A stretch of 64,000 bases of DNA, taken from contig CM029671.1 of the NCBI GenBank assembly GCA_017311315.1, positions 22,008,565 through 22,072,564 of the forward strand, in the 5' to 3' direction. This DNA is from Dendrocalamus latiflorus (taxonomy: Eukaryota; Streptophyta; Magnoliopsida; Poales; Poaceae). A program made the position numbers and the translations under genes. The stretch's first letter is position 1; every line of letters begins with the position of its first letter. The notes under the pieces were generated by a model that saw only the letters and a list, made by a program, of their open reading frames with translations, made no database searches and was not told the DNA's origin. Positions 51,291-60,768 of the stretch are shown here, one piece after another.

Positions 51291-52373
51291 GTGTCCGTGT
51301 GTGGCGCTAGCAAGCGGCCCGATACCGCTGCAGAAATACGTATTCGCGGGTATATTCGCGAATACGCGACGTGATAGGATTTACGTGACAGAAATACGTT
51401 GGGCTTATCAATACGAGCTCATACCACTTCCGTCCAACCTGAGGAAATTTGGCCCATTTAGGCCTGGTATCTACGGCTAGGTTGGCTTTAGCCCGATATC
51501 ATTTAGGCCTGAAAAAAAGGGTATTTCTTGTTGCTTCTCGTAGCGATTTTGTTTTTTTAATGGCCTAAAAATCAGATGGACCTGGAGTTTTATTCACACT
51601 TCATGCACTAGACCCGACCGGGGTTGGGCTGCCTGCCTATGAACAGGCCTTTTTTTCCTACAAGGTAGACACATACGCAAATACACGCGAGTGAACATCT
51701 TAGCGACATAGAGGCTGAAAATAAACTTAGATCAAAGTTGCTATTGAAACACACCCACATGTGCATAAAGTCGTGGATACTAGGATTTGAACCCTGGTAA
51801 ATAGAGTACATCCACAATTACACTATACTGCCAAGAGATGGTTCTGCTATGAACAAGGCACTGTTTTTTGGGCTACTGTTAATATCTTTTGGTTGTGAAT
51901 GATGGTTTTTATTTGTACTTTTTAAAATAGCAGTAGACGGTAGAGATACCAAAACTGACGGCACATATAATTTTAAGTTCAGAAAGCTATTTAGATAATC
52001 TAAACAAAAAACCCAAAGGGTGGGTCTACTTGCACGCATAAGTGCATTGATGGATATATTTAGCCGGATAAACCATAAGGAAAATTAGTTGAGTAATATT
52101 AAGCAGATTAACTACCGTTCATATACGATATATCACCTCGAGATCGATGTACAAGTGGATGCATTAATTCACCGTTTGGTTCATCATATATTACAGATCA
52201 CCAAGTCCCATGCCAGCAGCTCTCCTAAGTAATCAAGCCTCGCTTCATTAGCAAAGGATCGATCTTTCGTACCCTCGCTCATCACAAAACTAAACCACGC
52301 ACGCACACGTACGTACACCGACGCATTCATCATCCATTTTGCAGACAGACATTGGTCGATCGATCGGTGATCC
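51291..52373. other. HAL2-like promoter side and intergenic space
   Basis: The sequence immediately above 51,290 would hold the HAL2-like promoter; no clear TATA box was seen. On the minus strand 51,608-51,840 contains GGGTTCAAATCC (a B-box-like element) and an upstream A-box-like stretch, suggestive of a tRNA-derived SINE but unproven. The remainder is AT-rich and, close to 52,373, probably CP29 3' UTR. Confidence 0.4.
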
Positions 52374-52754
52374 TTAGGAGGACGAGGAGAAGGTGTGGAA
52401 GATGGTGGTGTGGGGATCACGACCACTCGAAACATCGATCTTAAGTGTTAGGAGAGAAGTGTTTCGACCACTTGAAGCACTGTTCTTAGTGATCGTAACC
52501 CGTTCGCCCTTAGCAGTCGTAACTCGTTTACGACTACTCACCAAATGTTGGCTCTGGCTCTCTCAAACGCACGCTTTAGCTGTAGACTCTGATACACATG
52601 GTCATGGACAACTTACCAGAGATGGGAACGTCAAAGTGGAGCTAATAACTGAGCTGAAACACTAGAACTGAGGCACAGTTGTGGAGCAAATTGACATACC
52701 TTTTCTTGTGTTTTCTTTGTTATTCGCTGGCTCAATTCTCTCAAAAACTTACAG

Positions 52755-52768
52755 AGTATATATAGACA
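52755..52768 (+). promoter_or_regulatory. LTR TATA box
   Basis: GAGTATATATAGAC inside the solo LTR is a strong TATA-box match. It is followed by 'acagccgagcctctcagcc', like an LTR transcription start region. Transcription from it would run antisense to CP29. Confidence 0.6.
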
Positions 52769-53181
52769 CAGCCGAGCCTCTCAGCCACTCCACACAACTA
52801 ACGACTACCACGATGTTGCCCACGCCGCTCAGCCGCCTGCCCATACCGGATAGTTAGCCGACTGATGACGATCTGTGTCACCCACGACCACCCATGTTGA
52901 CGCCTGCTACTAACTACTACGGTGATCGACGTACGATCTCGACCACTGGCTTCATCCTCGGCTTGTCCTCGACCACTGCACTGGAGCTTCGACCACGGCG
53001 CCAATGACTACGACGCTGGTCGTTACGACCACACACAACGTGGTCGTAACCGACTACTCACAACGGCACTACGGGGTTGGTCATTACGACCACACACAAA
53101 ATGTTCATAACCGACTACGCACACAGGCGCCACGACCATGGCGCACGACCACACACAGGTTTCGAGTCTTCCAAGTGCTTT

Positions 53182-53425
53182 AGTACTCTTACAAGTATGG
53201 CGTCCACAGTATTCCTCTGAGTATGACGCCCACAGTACTCCTCCGAGTATGACATCTATAGTACTCCTCCAAGTATGCACTGACGACTACCGGTCACGAC
53301 TATTGACTATCGACCATGACCATCGACTATCGACTATCAACTATCGACCACGACTATCGACTATCGATTACGACTATCGATTATCGACTATAACTATCGA
53401 CAATCAACTATGACTATTGACTATC
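53182..53425. repeat. Tandem arrays inside the solo LTR
   Basis: First, about four units of ~26 bp of the form 'gtactcctccgagtatgac' (53,182-53,279). Then a run of CGACTAT/CGACCACGA/CGATTACGA variants with a 6-16 bp rhythm (53,280-53,425). Expansion by slippage is likely. Confidence 0.8.
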
Positions 53426-54253
53426 GACCACATCCATACGACCACGAAGTACTCGAAGCTATAATACTCGGTGTAGTTTTAGTACTGGTCATAACAACAA
53501 CACAAAGACTGGTCGTATCGACCACAAATACAGAATACTCGTACACACATGACCAAAACATATATACAACAAGATTAACCCAACAGGTGGTGTTGCTAAG
53601 AGGCACCGTGAAGCCGAGGAAGCCGACCATGGCGAGGTGGGTGTGCTTGATCTCCGCCAGCTGCAGCTGCTTCTTCTTCTTCGGGTCTGACGCGAGGCCC
53701 AGAGGGTCGAAGTAGGAGCTCTCGGGGTAGAGTCGCTTCTCCGAATCGAGCTTCGCGTTGCACTGGAACTCGATCAGCAGCACCCCGATCCAGATCAGCG
53801 TCGTCATCGAGAGCGGCAGCAGCTGCCCCAGGTACGACCCATCCACCAGCTCAACCTGCGCATGCATGCACGCCATGCATCGTCATACGCAGATCGTTGA
53901 TCAATGGAGGAATGCTGAGGTACATACGCATGCATGAAAGACGACGTACCTTGCCGGCGTCCTGCCAGGTGACACCGGTGAGCCACTCGACGGAGAGAGC
54001 ACCGAGGGTGGCGAGGATGGCCCAGCGGCCGTGGATGAGCTCGCACTCGCGGAACCTCTGCAGGCCGAAAACCTCAGTGTAGGGCTGGAACAGGCTGGCC
54101 TTCACCTCGCCGGCCTCGAACCGGGTGCCGATGATGTCTCCGGCAACGTTTTTGGCTAGGTTCTGGTCCAGCGAGTCCGGCTCGAACTGCAGGTATCCTG
54201 CAGGCTTACCGAGCCCCTATTGGGTCGAACCTGTAGTCGCCCACCAGCGACCC

Positions 54254-54407
54254 ATGTCTCTACTCTGTATGATCATAGTCAAGTCTTCAAGTGTTTTTCT
54301 CGAATCCAAATAGATCATACGTAAGATCGGTATTAAAATACTGATAGTGCTATTTTAAGATTTTCAAAAACGGTGCTACCATACCTCCTTTCCGATAGTA
54401 CTACTAT
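54254..54407. other. Junction between CP29 remnant and hAT element
   Basis: CP29 homology stops abruptly at about 54,253. At the end of this 154-bp piece CTGATAGTGCTAT (about 54,341) and ATAGTACTACTATCAG (to 54,410) form a small imperfect inverted pair that overlaps the hAT terminus by three bases. Possibly another tiny MITE. Confidence 0.4.
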
Positions 54408-55345
54408 CAGGGGCGGATCTACAGTGGGTCAAGGGTGTTCAGCTGAACACCCAAAATTTTTGACAAAAAATTTAGTATATGTAGGGTATATTGCATGTAT
54501 ATACATATAATTGGGCGTCTGGGCATATTTACGTATTTGCTGCTGCTGCCCAGCGCCCCAGCCCGACCGGCGACCGCTCCGCGCGCCTGCGGCCTGCTCG
54601 CGCGCGCGCATCCGGGGGAAAGCCAGCCCACGGCCCACGCTCCCAGCCCGAGCGAATCCGCGCGCCCGCGCTGCGGCCTGCTCCCCCGTCCCCCGACCCC
54701 CGGCCCCCATCGGCATTTCCCCAATCGCCTGGCCCCCGAACCCCCGATTCCCCGAACCCTAACGGCTCCAGCTCTCCGCGGCGCCGCTCGCCCGCTCCGC
54801 TCCTCCAGTCTCCGTCGCTCCGCTCCGGGCTCCGGGCCTCCGGCGCTCCGCCCCTCCGCTTCGCCGCTCCGCCGCTCCAGCTCTCCGCTCCGCCGGCGCC
54901 GGATTCCAGATCTGGCCGTCCGGCCCTCAGCGCCGCCACTCGCCCGCTCCGCCCCTCCAGTCTCCGCCGACCGCCGGTCCGCTCCGGGCTCCGGCGCTGC
55001 GCCCCTCCGCTCCGGCGCTCCAGCTCTCCGCTCCGCCGGGCGCCGGATTCCAGATCTGGCCGTCCGGCCCTCAGCGCCGCCACTCGCCCGCTCCGCCGGC
55101 ACCTCGACTCTTCGGCGTCTCCGCTCCGTCGCTCCAGGCCTCCAGCTGACCGGCCTCCTCTCCGCGCGACCGCGCCTCGCCGGCGTCGCCGCCTCCGCCA
55201 GTTGCCCAGTCGGACTCGGCCAGTGAGCAGTGAGTACTTGAGCTTGAGCAAATGAGCATGAAGTATTGCAGTATTGTGTATTGATGTTGATTGTTGAGTT
55301 GAATTGTTGAAAATTGAAATGTTGAATTGTTGAGCAATGAGCATG
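54408..55345 (+). repeat. Left terminal inverted repeat of the hAT element
   Basis: Pairs with 58495-59431. The GC-rich section (54,550-55,220) contains a duplicated block: 'ccggattccagatctggccg' with ~55 bp of following sequence occurs at about 54,899 and 55,032. A CCGAACCCTAACGGC stretch near 54,755 resembles plant 5' UTRs. The inner end is an AT-rich run of 'attgttgag'-type phrases. Open frames exist on both strands but result from composition. Confidence 0.9.
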
Positions 55346-55358
55346 ACAAAACATAAAG

Positions 55359-55520
55359 ATCATACCATAGTAGTCAGTGGCGGACGCAGGATTACAGAGG
55401 CTATACAAGCGTTGCGGTCATACCATAGTAGTCAGTGGCGGACGCAGGAATTTTGGAATGGGTGTTCGAAGTTGTAAAAATATTTTGCAGTACAAAACAT
55501 AAAGATCTACAGTAGTAATA
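55359..55520. repeat. Duplicated inner boundary with hAT-like end motif
   Basis: 'accatagtagtcagtggcgg' followed by 'acgcagga' occurs twice (about 55,362 and 55,422), and 'acaaaacataaagat' also recurs (about 55,350 and 55,492). CAGTGGCGGACGCAGG is itself a typical hAT terminus in grasses, which suggests that the transposase unit once had its own end here, inside the present long repeats. Confidence 0.7.
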
Positions 55521-55595
55521 GTTAACATACAATTGTTCATACTAGGGATAATATGTCAAATAATATAGAAAAAATTACAAAACAATTACAAAAGT

Positions 55596-58124
55596 TCACA
55601 AATTAACTCGGCGATGCTTCATGCCTTGGAAGCGTGATATTATGTCATCATCCTTAACTTGCAGAAAAAATTCTCGCTCAAGAAATGTAACCAAGCAGTC
55701 ATTCAAGTATTGTTCTCCCATTCTATTTCGTAGCTTATTCTTCACATAATTCATTGAAGAAAATACTCTCTCCACACTAGCAGTTGCAACGGGAAGAATG
55801 AGCACCAATTTGAGAAGCTTGTAAACAATTGCATAATTGAGGCTCTTCTTTGTTTGAACAAGCATAATGGAGAGCTCAGAAAGGTTCTTCACTTTTCTAA
55901 ACCTTTCATCTCTACGCACATCAGTAATGAAGAGTGCAAGTTGAAATGGAAGATGCATCAACTCTGTATTTGAGAAATCCTTAGGATAAAACTGAGCAAG
56001 CCTAACCAAATTGTCCTTGTCATAAGCAGCAAATGAATCAGTTGGATTGAATGACGCCATGCAAAGAAGCAAATCTGTGTTTACCTCATCAAATCTGTCG
56101 TTAAGTTCTCGAAGCTGCCTGTCAATAACACTTAAGAACATTTCAACATGGAAGCGATGGAGATTCTTGACTTTTTTGAAGAACCTTCTGGATCTTGCAA
56201 CCGGCTTATATAAATCGTCCATTTGAGCAACTTTGATGCCATGCTTCACACAAAAGGAAGTGACATCTTTAAGAAAAGAATCCCACCCATCATCCTCCTG
56301 CAATAACTGCAATTGAGTCTTTGTCAAATAAATGAGATCAATAGCATTGACAATATCTTGATCTCTCTTTTGCAAAGCATTGCTTAAGTCATCTGTGTAT
56401 CCAAAAATGGTTAGCAACAAGTGTGCCATGAAAACAAACTCAAATGACTCAAATGATGTCAACATAGTTTGAGCATGTATAGCCTCTGTGCTTGAAGAGT
56501 GATCTTCTCCAATCTTTATAAGAACTTGCCGGATTGAAGGATATAAATAGATAACACGCATAACAGTTTTGTAGTGAGATCCCCAACGAGTATCACCTGG
56601 CCGACCCAAGCCAATCTCTTGATTCAAACCTCGGCCGGTTTCAATGTCACCCAATTCTAATGCTTCGACAATTTGTTGAGCTTGAGCTACTCGCAGCATT
56701 TGTATCTTCTTACAAGACATACTAAGAGCACTCAACAAATATGCAAGTTGCTGGAAGAACCAAACACAATCACCATTCTCTTTAGCAACAGCAACAAGAG
56801 TTAATTGAAGTTGATGAGCAAAGCAATGAACATAATATGCTGAAGGAGACTCATCCATAATTAGTTTCTTTAAACCATTCACTTGACCTTTCATGTTACT
56901 AGCTCCATCATATCCCTGCCCGCGGACCATAGACAAGCTCAACGAATGGTCCATAAGCAAAGACTCAATTGCTGCTTTAAGTGTCAAAGCAGTAGTGTTT
57001 TCAACATGAACAATACCGAGAAACCTCTCAACCACCCTTCCTTGTTTGTCAACATAGCGCAAACAAAGTGCCAATTGTTCTTGTTGGTATACATCACTGG
57101 ATTCATCGGCAAGTATTGCAAAATAATCATCACTAAGATCATCTATAATTAGTCTAGTAGTTTCTTTGGCACAAGAGTTGATGAGATCTTTCTGTATCGT
57201 AGGTGCGATCATTTGACTATTCTTTGGAGCATTTTTTAGAATGACCTTGTTAACTTCTTCAAAATTTTCTGCTAGCCAATTTAAAAGCTCAAGGAAATTT
57301 CCTTTGTTGTGTGAGTCTTCACTTTCATCATGTCCACGACAAGCCAATCCTTGGCGCAAAAGAAATCTCAAACACTTAAGTGAATAGGTCAAGCGACATT
57401 TGTACATAGCCTTTTGTTGTTTTGAGTTTGAAGCAAAAGATTCCTCAATTGATGCTTTAGGTTTAATGAATAAATTGTATTTCTCTTGAGCTTCATTGTG
57501 GGCACTAGTAATTGCTCCAACATGTTTGTCAAACCTATCTTTATGGTTCCAATTTCTAAATCCCCCTTTCACAAAACTATCTCCACCAGCACATGTAGTT
57601 TTATCCTTGAACAGATAACAAACGAAGCAGAAAGCAGCATCTCGTTCTACACTATACTCAAGCCAATTATATTGCTCAAACCAACTAGCTAAGAAGCGAC
57701 GCATACCTCCAACATTTCTTTTTGGAAAATTATGTGCCCGTGGTTGACATGGTCCCAATGCAATGTATCCCCTTCTCACTGCATCTTGGTCATTGACATT
57801 ATAGTCCGCGATGGGAGTTCTCTTTCCTGGATCATGCGAAAGCAAATCAATATCATAAATGGCTTCATCATCTGATTCTGATCCATCATCTTCTTCTGTA
57901 ATTGGAGACAATGAGCAATCCATTTGAGGTTCATTGTCAATAGAAGTGCCACTGTCATCGTGTGTGTGTACTACCATCTGTAGCTCGTTATCAATGGAAG
58001 GAGAATTCGTCTCATTCCGAACTTGGCTTTCATTAGAAATCGGTTTTGCCATCGAGGTTGACGCTATCTTCTGTGTCTTTTTAGCTCTCTCCCACAAAGA
58101 TTTCAGATTTGTAGTCTTCTTCAT
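55596..58124 (-). CDS. hAT transposase / TTF-type zinc-finger, DUF4371 and hAT-dimerisation protein
   Basis: An intact single-exon frame of 842 residues from ATG 58124 to TAA. N-terminal ~1-100 is acidic and low-complexity. A TTF/BED-like zinc-finger region spans about 125-210, with Cys 166 and 169 (CFVC) and His 201/209. A DUF4371/RNase-H-like core follows: first catalytic Asp 340 (ILADESSD), second Asp 406 (GYDGASNM), a C-x-x-H at 434-437, Trp 514 (DTRW) and Glu 785 in ATASVERVFS, within the C-terminal dimerisation domain (about 720-825). This is the D-D-E plus dimerisation layout of hAT transposases, similar to plant ZMYM1-like proteins. It lies antisense within the element, with its 5' side toward the right repeat. 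The catalytic set and lack of stops make activity plausible; residue roles are assigned by family knowledge. Confidence 0.93.
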   Translation of the reverse strand: MKKTTNLKSLWERAKKTQKIASTSMAKPISNESQVRNETNSPSIDNELQMVVHTHDDSGTSIDNEPQMDCSLSPITEEDDGSESDDEAIYDIDLLSHDPGKRTPIADYNVNDQDAVRRGYIALGPCQPRAHNFPKRNVGGMRRFLASWFEQYNWLEYSVERDAAFCFVCYLFKDKTTCAGGDSFVKGGFRNWNHKDRFDKHVGAITSAHNEAQEKYNLFIKPKASIEESFASNSKQQKAMYKCRLTYSLKCLRFLLRQGLACRGHDESEDSHNKGNFLELLNWLAENFEEVNKVILKNAPKNSQMIAPTIQKDLINSCAKETTRLIIDDLSDDYFAILADESSDVYQQEQLALCLRYVDKQGRVVERFLGIVHVENTTALTLKAAIESLLMDHSLSLSMVRGQGYDGASNMKGQVNGLKKLIMDESPSAYYVHCFAHQLQLTLVAVAKENGDCVWFFQQLAYLLSALSMSCKKIQMLRVAQAQQIVEALELGDIETGRGLNQEIGLGRPGDTRWGSHYKTVMRVIYLYPSIRQVLIKIGEDHSSSTEAIHAQTMLTSFESFEFVFMAHLLLTIFGYTDDLSNALQKRDQDIVNAIDLIYLTKTQLQLLQEDDGWDSFLKDVTSFCVKHGIKVAQMDDLYKPVARSRRFFKKVKNLHRFHVEMFLSVIDRQLRELNDRFDEVNTDLLLCMASFNPTDSFAAYDKDNLVRLAQFYPKDFSNTELMHLPFQLALFITDVRRDERFRKVKNLSELSIMLVQTKKSLNYAIVYKLLKLVLILPVATASVERVFSSMNYVKNKLRNRMGEQYLNDCLVTFLEREFFLQVKDDDIISRFQGMKHRRVNL

Positions 58125-58143
58125 TTTTTAAAAACTCAAAGAT

Positions 58144-58601
58144 CTACAAAATCATAAAATACAAGTCAACAAGTGTTACAATATGTGATCATCAATTGGA
58201 CATTTGGACGGCGAACAATATGTGATCATTGATGAGTAATATGATGCACATACCCACATTCACAGAATCACATACAAGTATACAACTATACAAGCATTGC
58301 TCATTCTCATTTTCATTTTTTAACACATAACCATTATTGAGACATCTAAAGACTAAAGTCAATATTTCTAATTCTGAAATTCAACAATCACCAATCACTA
58401 CACTGCTCATTGCTCATTGTTCAACAATCCAACATTTCAACATTGCTCATTGCTCATTGCTCAACAATTCAACAATTCAGTCACAGTCATCATCATGCTC
58501 ATTGCTCAACAATTCAACATTTCAATTTTCAACAATTCAACTCAACAATCAACATCAATACACAATACTTCATGCTCATTTGCTCAAGCTCAAGTACTCA
58601 C
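58144..58601 (-). other. Putative 5' UTR intron of the transposase gene
   Basis: On the minus strand the GC-rich part of the right repeat ends at a donor-like site (GAGCA followed by GTGAGTACTTG, at 58,602/58,601). An AT-rich stretch then runs to a good acceptor, TTTTGTAG followed by ATC (58,144/58,143), 19 bases before the start codon. The right repeat could thus supply promoter and first exon for the transposase. Inferred from splice-site consensus only. Confidence 0.5.
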
Positions 58602-59431
58602 TGCTCACTGGCCGAGTCCGACTGGGCAACTGGCGGAGGCGGCGACGCCGGCGAGGCGCGGTCGCGCGGAGAGGAGGCCGGTCAGCTGGAGGCCTGGAGC
58701 GACGGAGCGGAGACGCCGAAGAGTCGAGGTGCCGGCGGAGCGGGCGAGTGGCGGCGCTGAGGGCCGGTCGGCCGGACGGCCAGATCTGGAATCCGGTGCC
58801 CGGCGGAGCGGAGAGCTGGAGCGCCGGAGCGGAGGGGCGCAGCGCCGGAGCCCGGAGCGGACCGGCGGTCGGCGGAGACTGGAGGGGCGGAGCGGGCGAG
58901 TGGCGGCGCTGAGGGCCGGACGGCCAGATCTGGAATCCGGCGCCGGCGGAGCGGAGAGCTGGAGCGGCGGAGCGGCGAAGCGGAGGGGCAGAGCGCCGGA
59001 GGCCCGGAGCCCGGAGCGGAGCGGCGGAGACTGGAGGAGCGGAGCGGGCGAGCGGCGCCGCGGAGAGCTGGAGCCGTTAGGGTTCGGGGAATCGGGGGTT
59101 CGGGGGCCAGGCGATTGGGGAAATGCCGATGGGGGCCGGGGGTCGGGGGACGGGGGAGCAGGCCGCAGCGCGGGCGCGCGGATTCGCTCGGGCTGGGAGC
59201 GTGGGCCGTGGGCTGGCTTTCCCCCGGATGCGCGCGCGCGAGCAGGCCGCAGGCGCGCGGAGCGGTCGCCGGTCGGGCTGGGGCGCTGGGCAGCAGCAGC
59301 AAATACGTAAATATGCCCAGACGCCCAATTATATGTATATACATGTAATATACCCTACATATACTAAATTTTTTGTCAAAAATTTTGGGTGTTCAGCTGA
59401 ACACCCTTGACCCACTGTAGATCCGCCCTTG
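58495..59431 (-). repeat. Right terminal inverted repeat of the hAT element
   Basis: Inverted copy of 54408-55345, and upstream of the transposase. It differs by an 8-bp insertion near 58,770 (ggccggtc), isolated substitutions (for example near 58,989 and 59,346) and the absence of a short duplication found on the left. Preceded on the inner side (58,380-58,495) by more 'attgctcaacaattcaac' phrases. Confidence 0.9.
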
Positions 59432-60768
59432 GCCACAAGCATACAAAAGCCTCAACAGAATTCCAAGGAACCATGAGGGTTTATTTGCAAAAGGCCAAAT
59501 GCAAAAGTTCAATTCACTGGATCAGCCAGGGTGTCGCCACGATTTTGTAAACCGTGGGTTTTTCGCAAAATCGATTAGGTAGGAGCATTGACAGACCAAC
59601 GTAAACTTCAACAAAATCACAGTACTTCTAGCTCCATTCTCAAGTTACTTTCCCAATTACCAAATCATTGCTTTGAAATTAGTGTTGTTCAGTTTTAGGG
59701 AGCATTGATTCAGTGCTATGTTGAATGGGAGTGTAACTTGCTATTCCAACCATCTTAAAACCATTCATACATGCATTGAAATCATGTAAAATCCCCTAAT
59801 TTTCTTTACATTTTACTTCTGCTATGTTGCATTTCACATTTTACTTTATTCATTTATTTAAGGGAAAAAGAGAACAAATTTTCACACTTTTATTCAGCAC
59901 TGAATGAGCTAGTTCCAGGAACTGTTTATATGTATAGCACCATAACCACATTTTTTAAATGTAGCCTCCCGATGCTCGTTTTTGCAAATCCAGCCCTTCC
60001 TTGGACCTGTCGAGCCCCCACACAGTAGCACATGATCAGCAATAATTAAAGTTCATGATTAGTGCTAATTAAAGATGATTAGTTCTAATTGAATGCAATT
60101 AGTACTGATTGAATATGATTAACACTGATTAAATATGATTAGCACTAATTAAATTTGACTTACTAATTGTGTGTATCCCGTTGGCAACCTGCTGAGTTAG
60201 GAGAACTCGGTAGATGACTACTGAACTCAGCAGATCCAAAAAAGAGCTAGATTTGTAAAAATAGATATCTAAGAGCTGAATTTGAAAAAAAATGACTATA
60301 ACGTCATTTACGTTAATATTTCTAGTTCCGGATCCTTTCCACCTCAGATATTTTCCAGTTCATTGAGTCTGGTACCCACAGTTTCAGATAAACGACCTCG
60401 CCAATTGATTTCATTTTCACCAAAACACATAAGTGAACACCAAACTTATCTCAACTTTTCGCCAATAAAATACAGATGAACCATATTTCTCAGCTTGTGA
60501 GTAACATTGATCCCCACATACCTCTTCATATTGTCAAAGAAGTAAGAAAATGATACATTTTAACACAGAAAAAGGAGAAATTACAAAATATTGAGCTCAA
60601 TAGTAAGAATAATCTGGATCCTTTTGTACGGCAGAATACTACACCACACGAAGAGTAGCCAAAGATGTCCGTGTAGTTAAAGGGGAACCTTGATAGTTTC
60701 TCAACGCAGTCCAGATGTAACTGTTAATATCTGTTATCGGGCAAAGCTATCTTCTGCGGAAGGCTGAG
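59432..60768. other. Intergenic between the hAT element and THF1
   Basis: AT-rich; no CP29 first exon was found here, which might have been expected if the hAT element had split the gene. The THF1 3' UTR should occupy the right part. A 20-bp tandem array is listed separately. Confidence 0.5.
60055..60154. repeat. 20-bp tandem repeat x 5
   Basis: Five consecutive 20-mers starting at 60055, 60075, 60095, 60115 and 60135, all of the form 'atgattagyrctaattaaat' with 1-5 changes. The period is exact. Located downstream of THF1. Confidence 0.92.

Larger units (their letters stand above)
52404..53590 (+). mobile_element. Solo LTR (1177 bp) inserted in the CP29 last exon
   Basis: The LTR 52409-53585 starts TGTGGGGATCACGACC and ends ATTAACCCAACA, flanked by GGTGG on both sides (52404-52408 and 53586-53590). 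Removing it with one GGTGG rejoins the CP29 frame through Thr-Thr-Ile-Phe to the stop, which proves the insertion. A TATA box (gagtatatatagac, about 52,755) shows the LTR is oriented on the plus strand, opposite to CP29. The interior is rich in CGACCAC/CGACTA motifs and short tandem arrays. No gag-pol is present. Confidence 0.92.
52374..54253 (-). pseudogene. Lhcb4: CP29 (Lhcb4) photosystem II antenna gene, degraded and interrupted by a solo LTR
   Basis: Exon pieces: 54253-53951, intron 53949-53856 with intact GT-AG, 53855-53586, then after a 1177-bp LTR insertion 52403-52374 with the stop. The middle is clearly CP29: SLDQNLAKN, FGLQRFRECELIHGRWA (helix 1), EWLTGVTWQDAGK, LYPESSYFDPLGLA, LAEIKH (third helix) and a C-terminal IFHTF ending. 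CP29 is a chlorophyll a/b protein linking outer LHCII to the PSII core in thylakoids. Defects: the transit peptide and about 80-90 N-terminal residues are missing; an extra base near 54,217 breaks frame in the G-F-D-P region; the second transmembrane helix lost residues; the chlorophyll-ligand/ion-pair Arg of EIKHARLAM is His; about 19 residues are deleted before the C terminus. The retained intron shows it is not a processed copy. It lies beside THF1, where rice has its CP29 gene as I recall, so it is probably the positional orthologue. Confidence 0.85.
54408..59431 (-). mobile_element. Complete-looking hAT-superfamily element with ~0.94 kb terminal inverted repeats
   Basis: 5,024 bp bounded by CAGGGGCGGATCTACAGTGG on the left and its near-perfect inverse ending GATCCGCCCTTG on the right. 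Inverted arms 54408-55345 and 58495-59431 are almost identical; I noted only single substitutions, one 8-bp insertion in the right arm and one ~9-bp duplication in the left arm. Between them lies a single uninterrupted transposase frame. The outer 130 bp of each arm are AT-rich and the next ~650 bp extremely GC-rich. No 8-bp target duplication was found (actactat versus gccacaag), so one flank has probably been altered or the ends come from two insertions. The near-identity of the arms suggests recent origin or gene conversion. Confidence 0.85.

Noticed and set aside
54491..55344. Long open frames (240-330 codons) on both strands within the GC-rich left arm, and their counterparts at 58,337-59,344
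   Set aside because: They run in several frames at once, consist almost only of Arg/Ala/Pro/Ser/Gly, and follow the duplicated GC-rich sequence. Open reading here is a by-product of composition.
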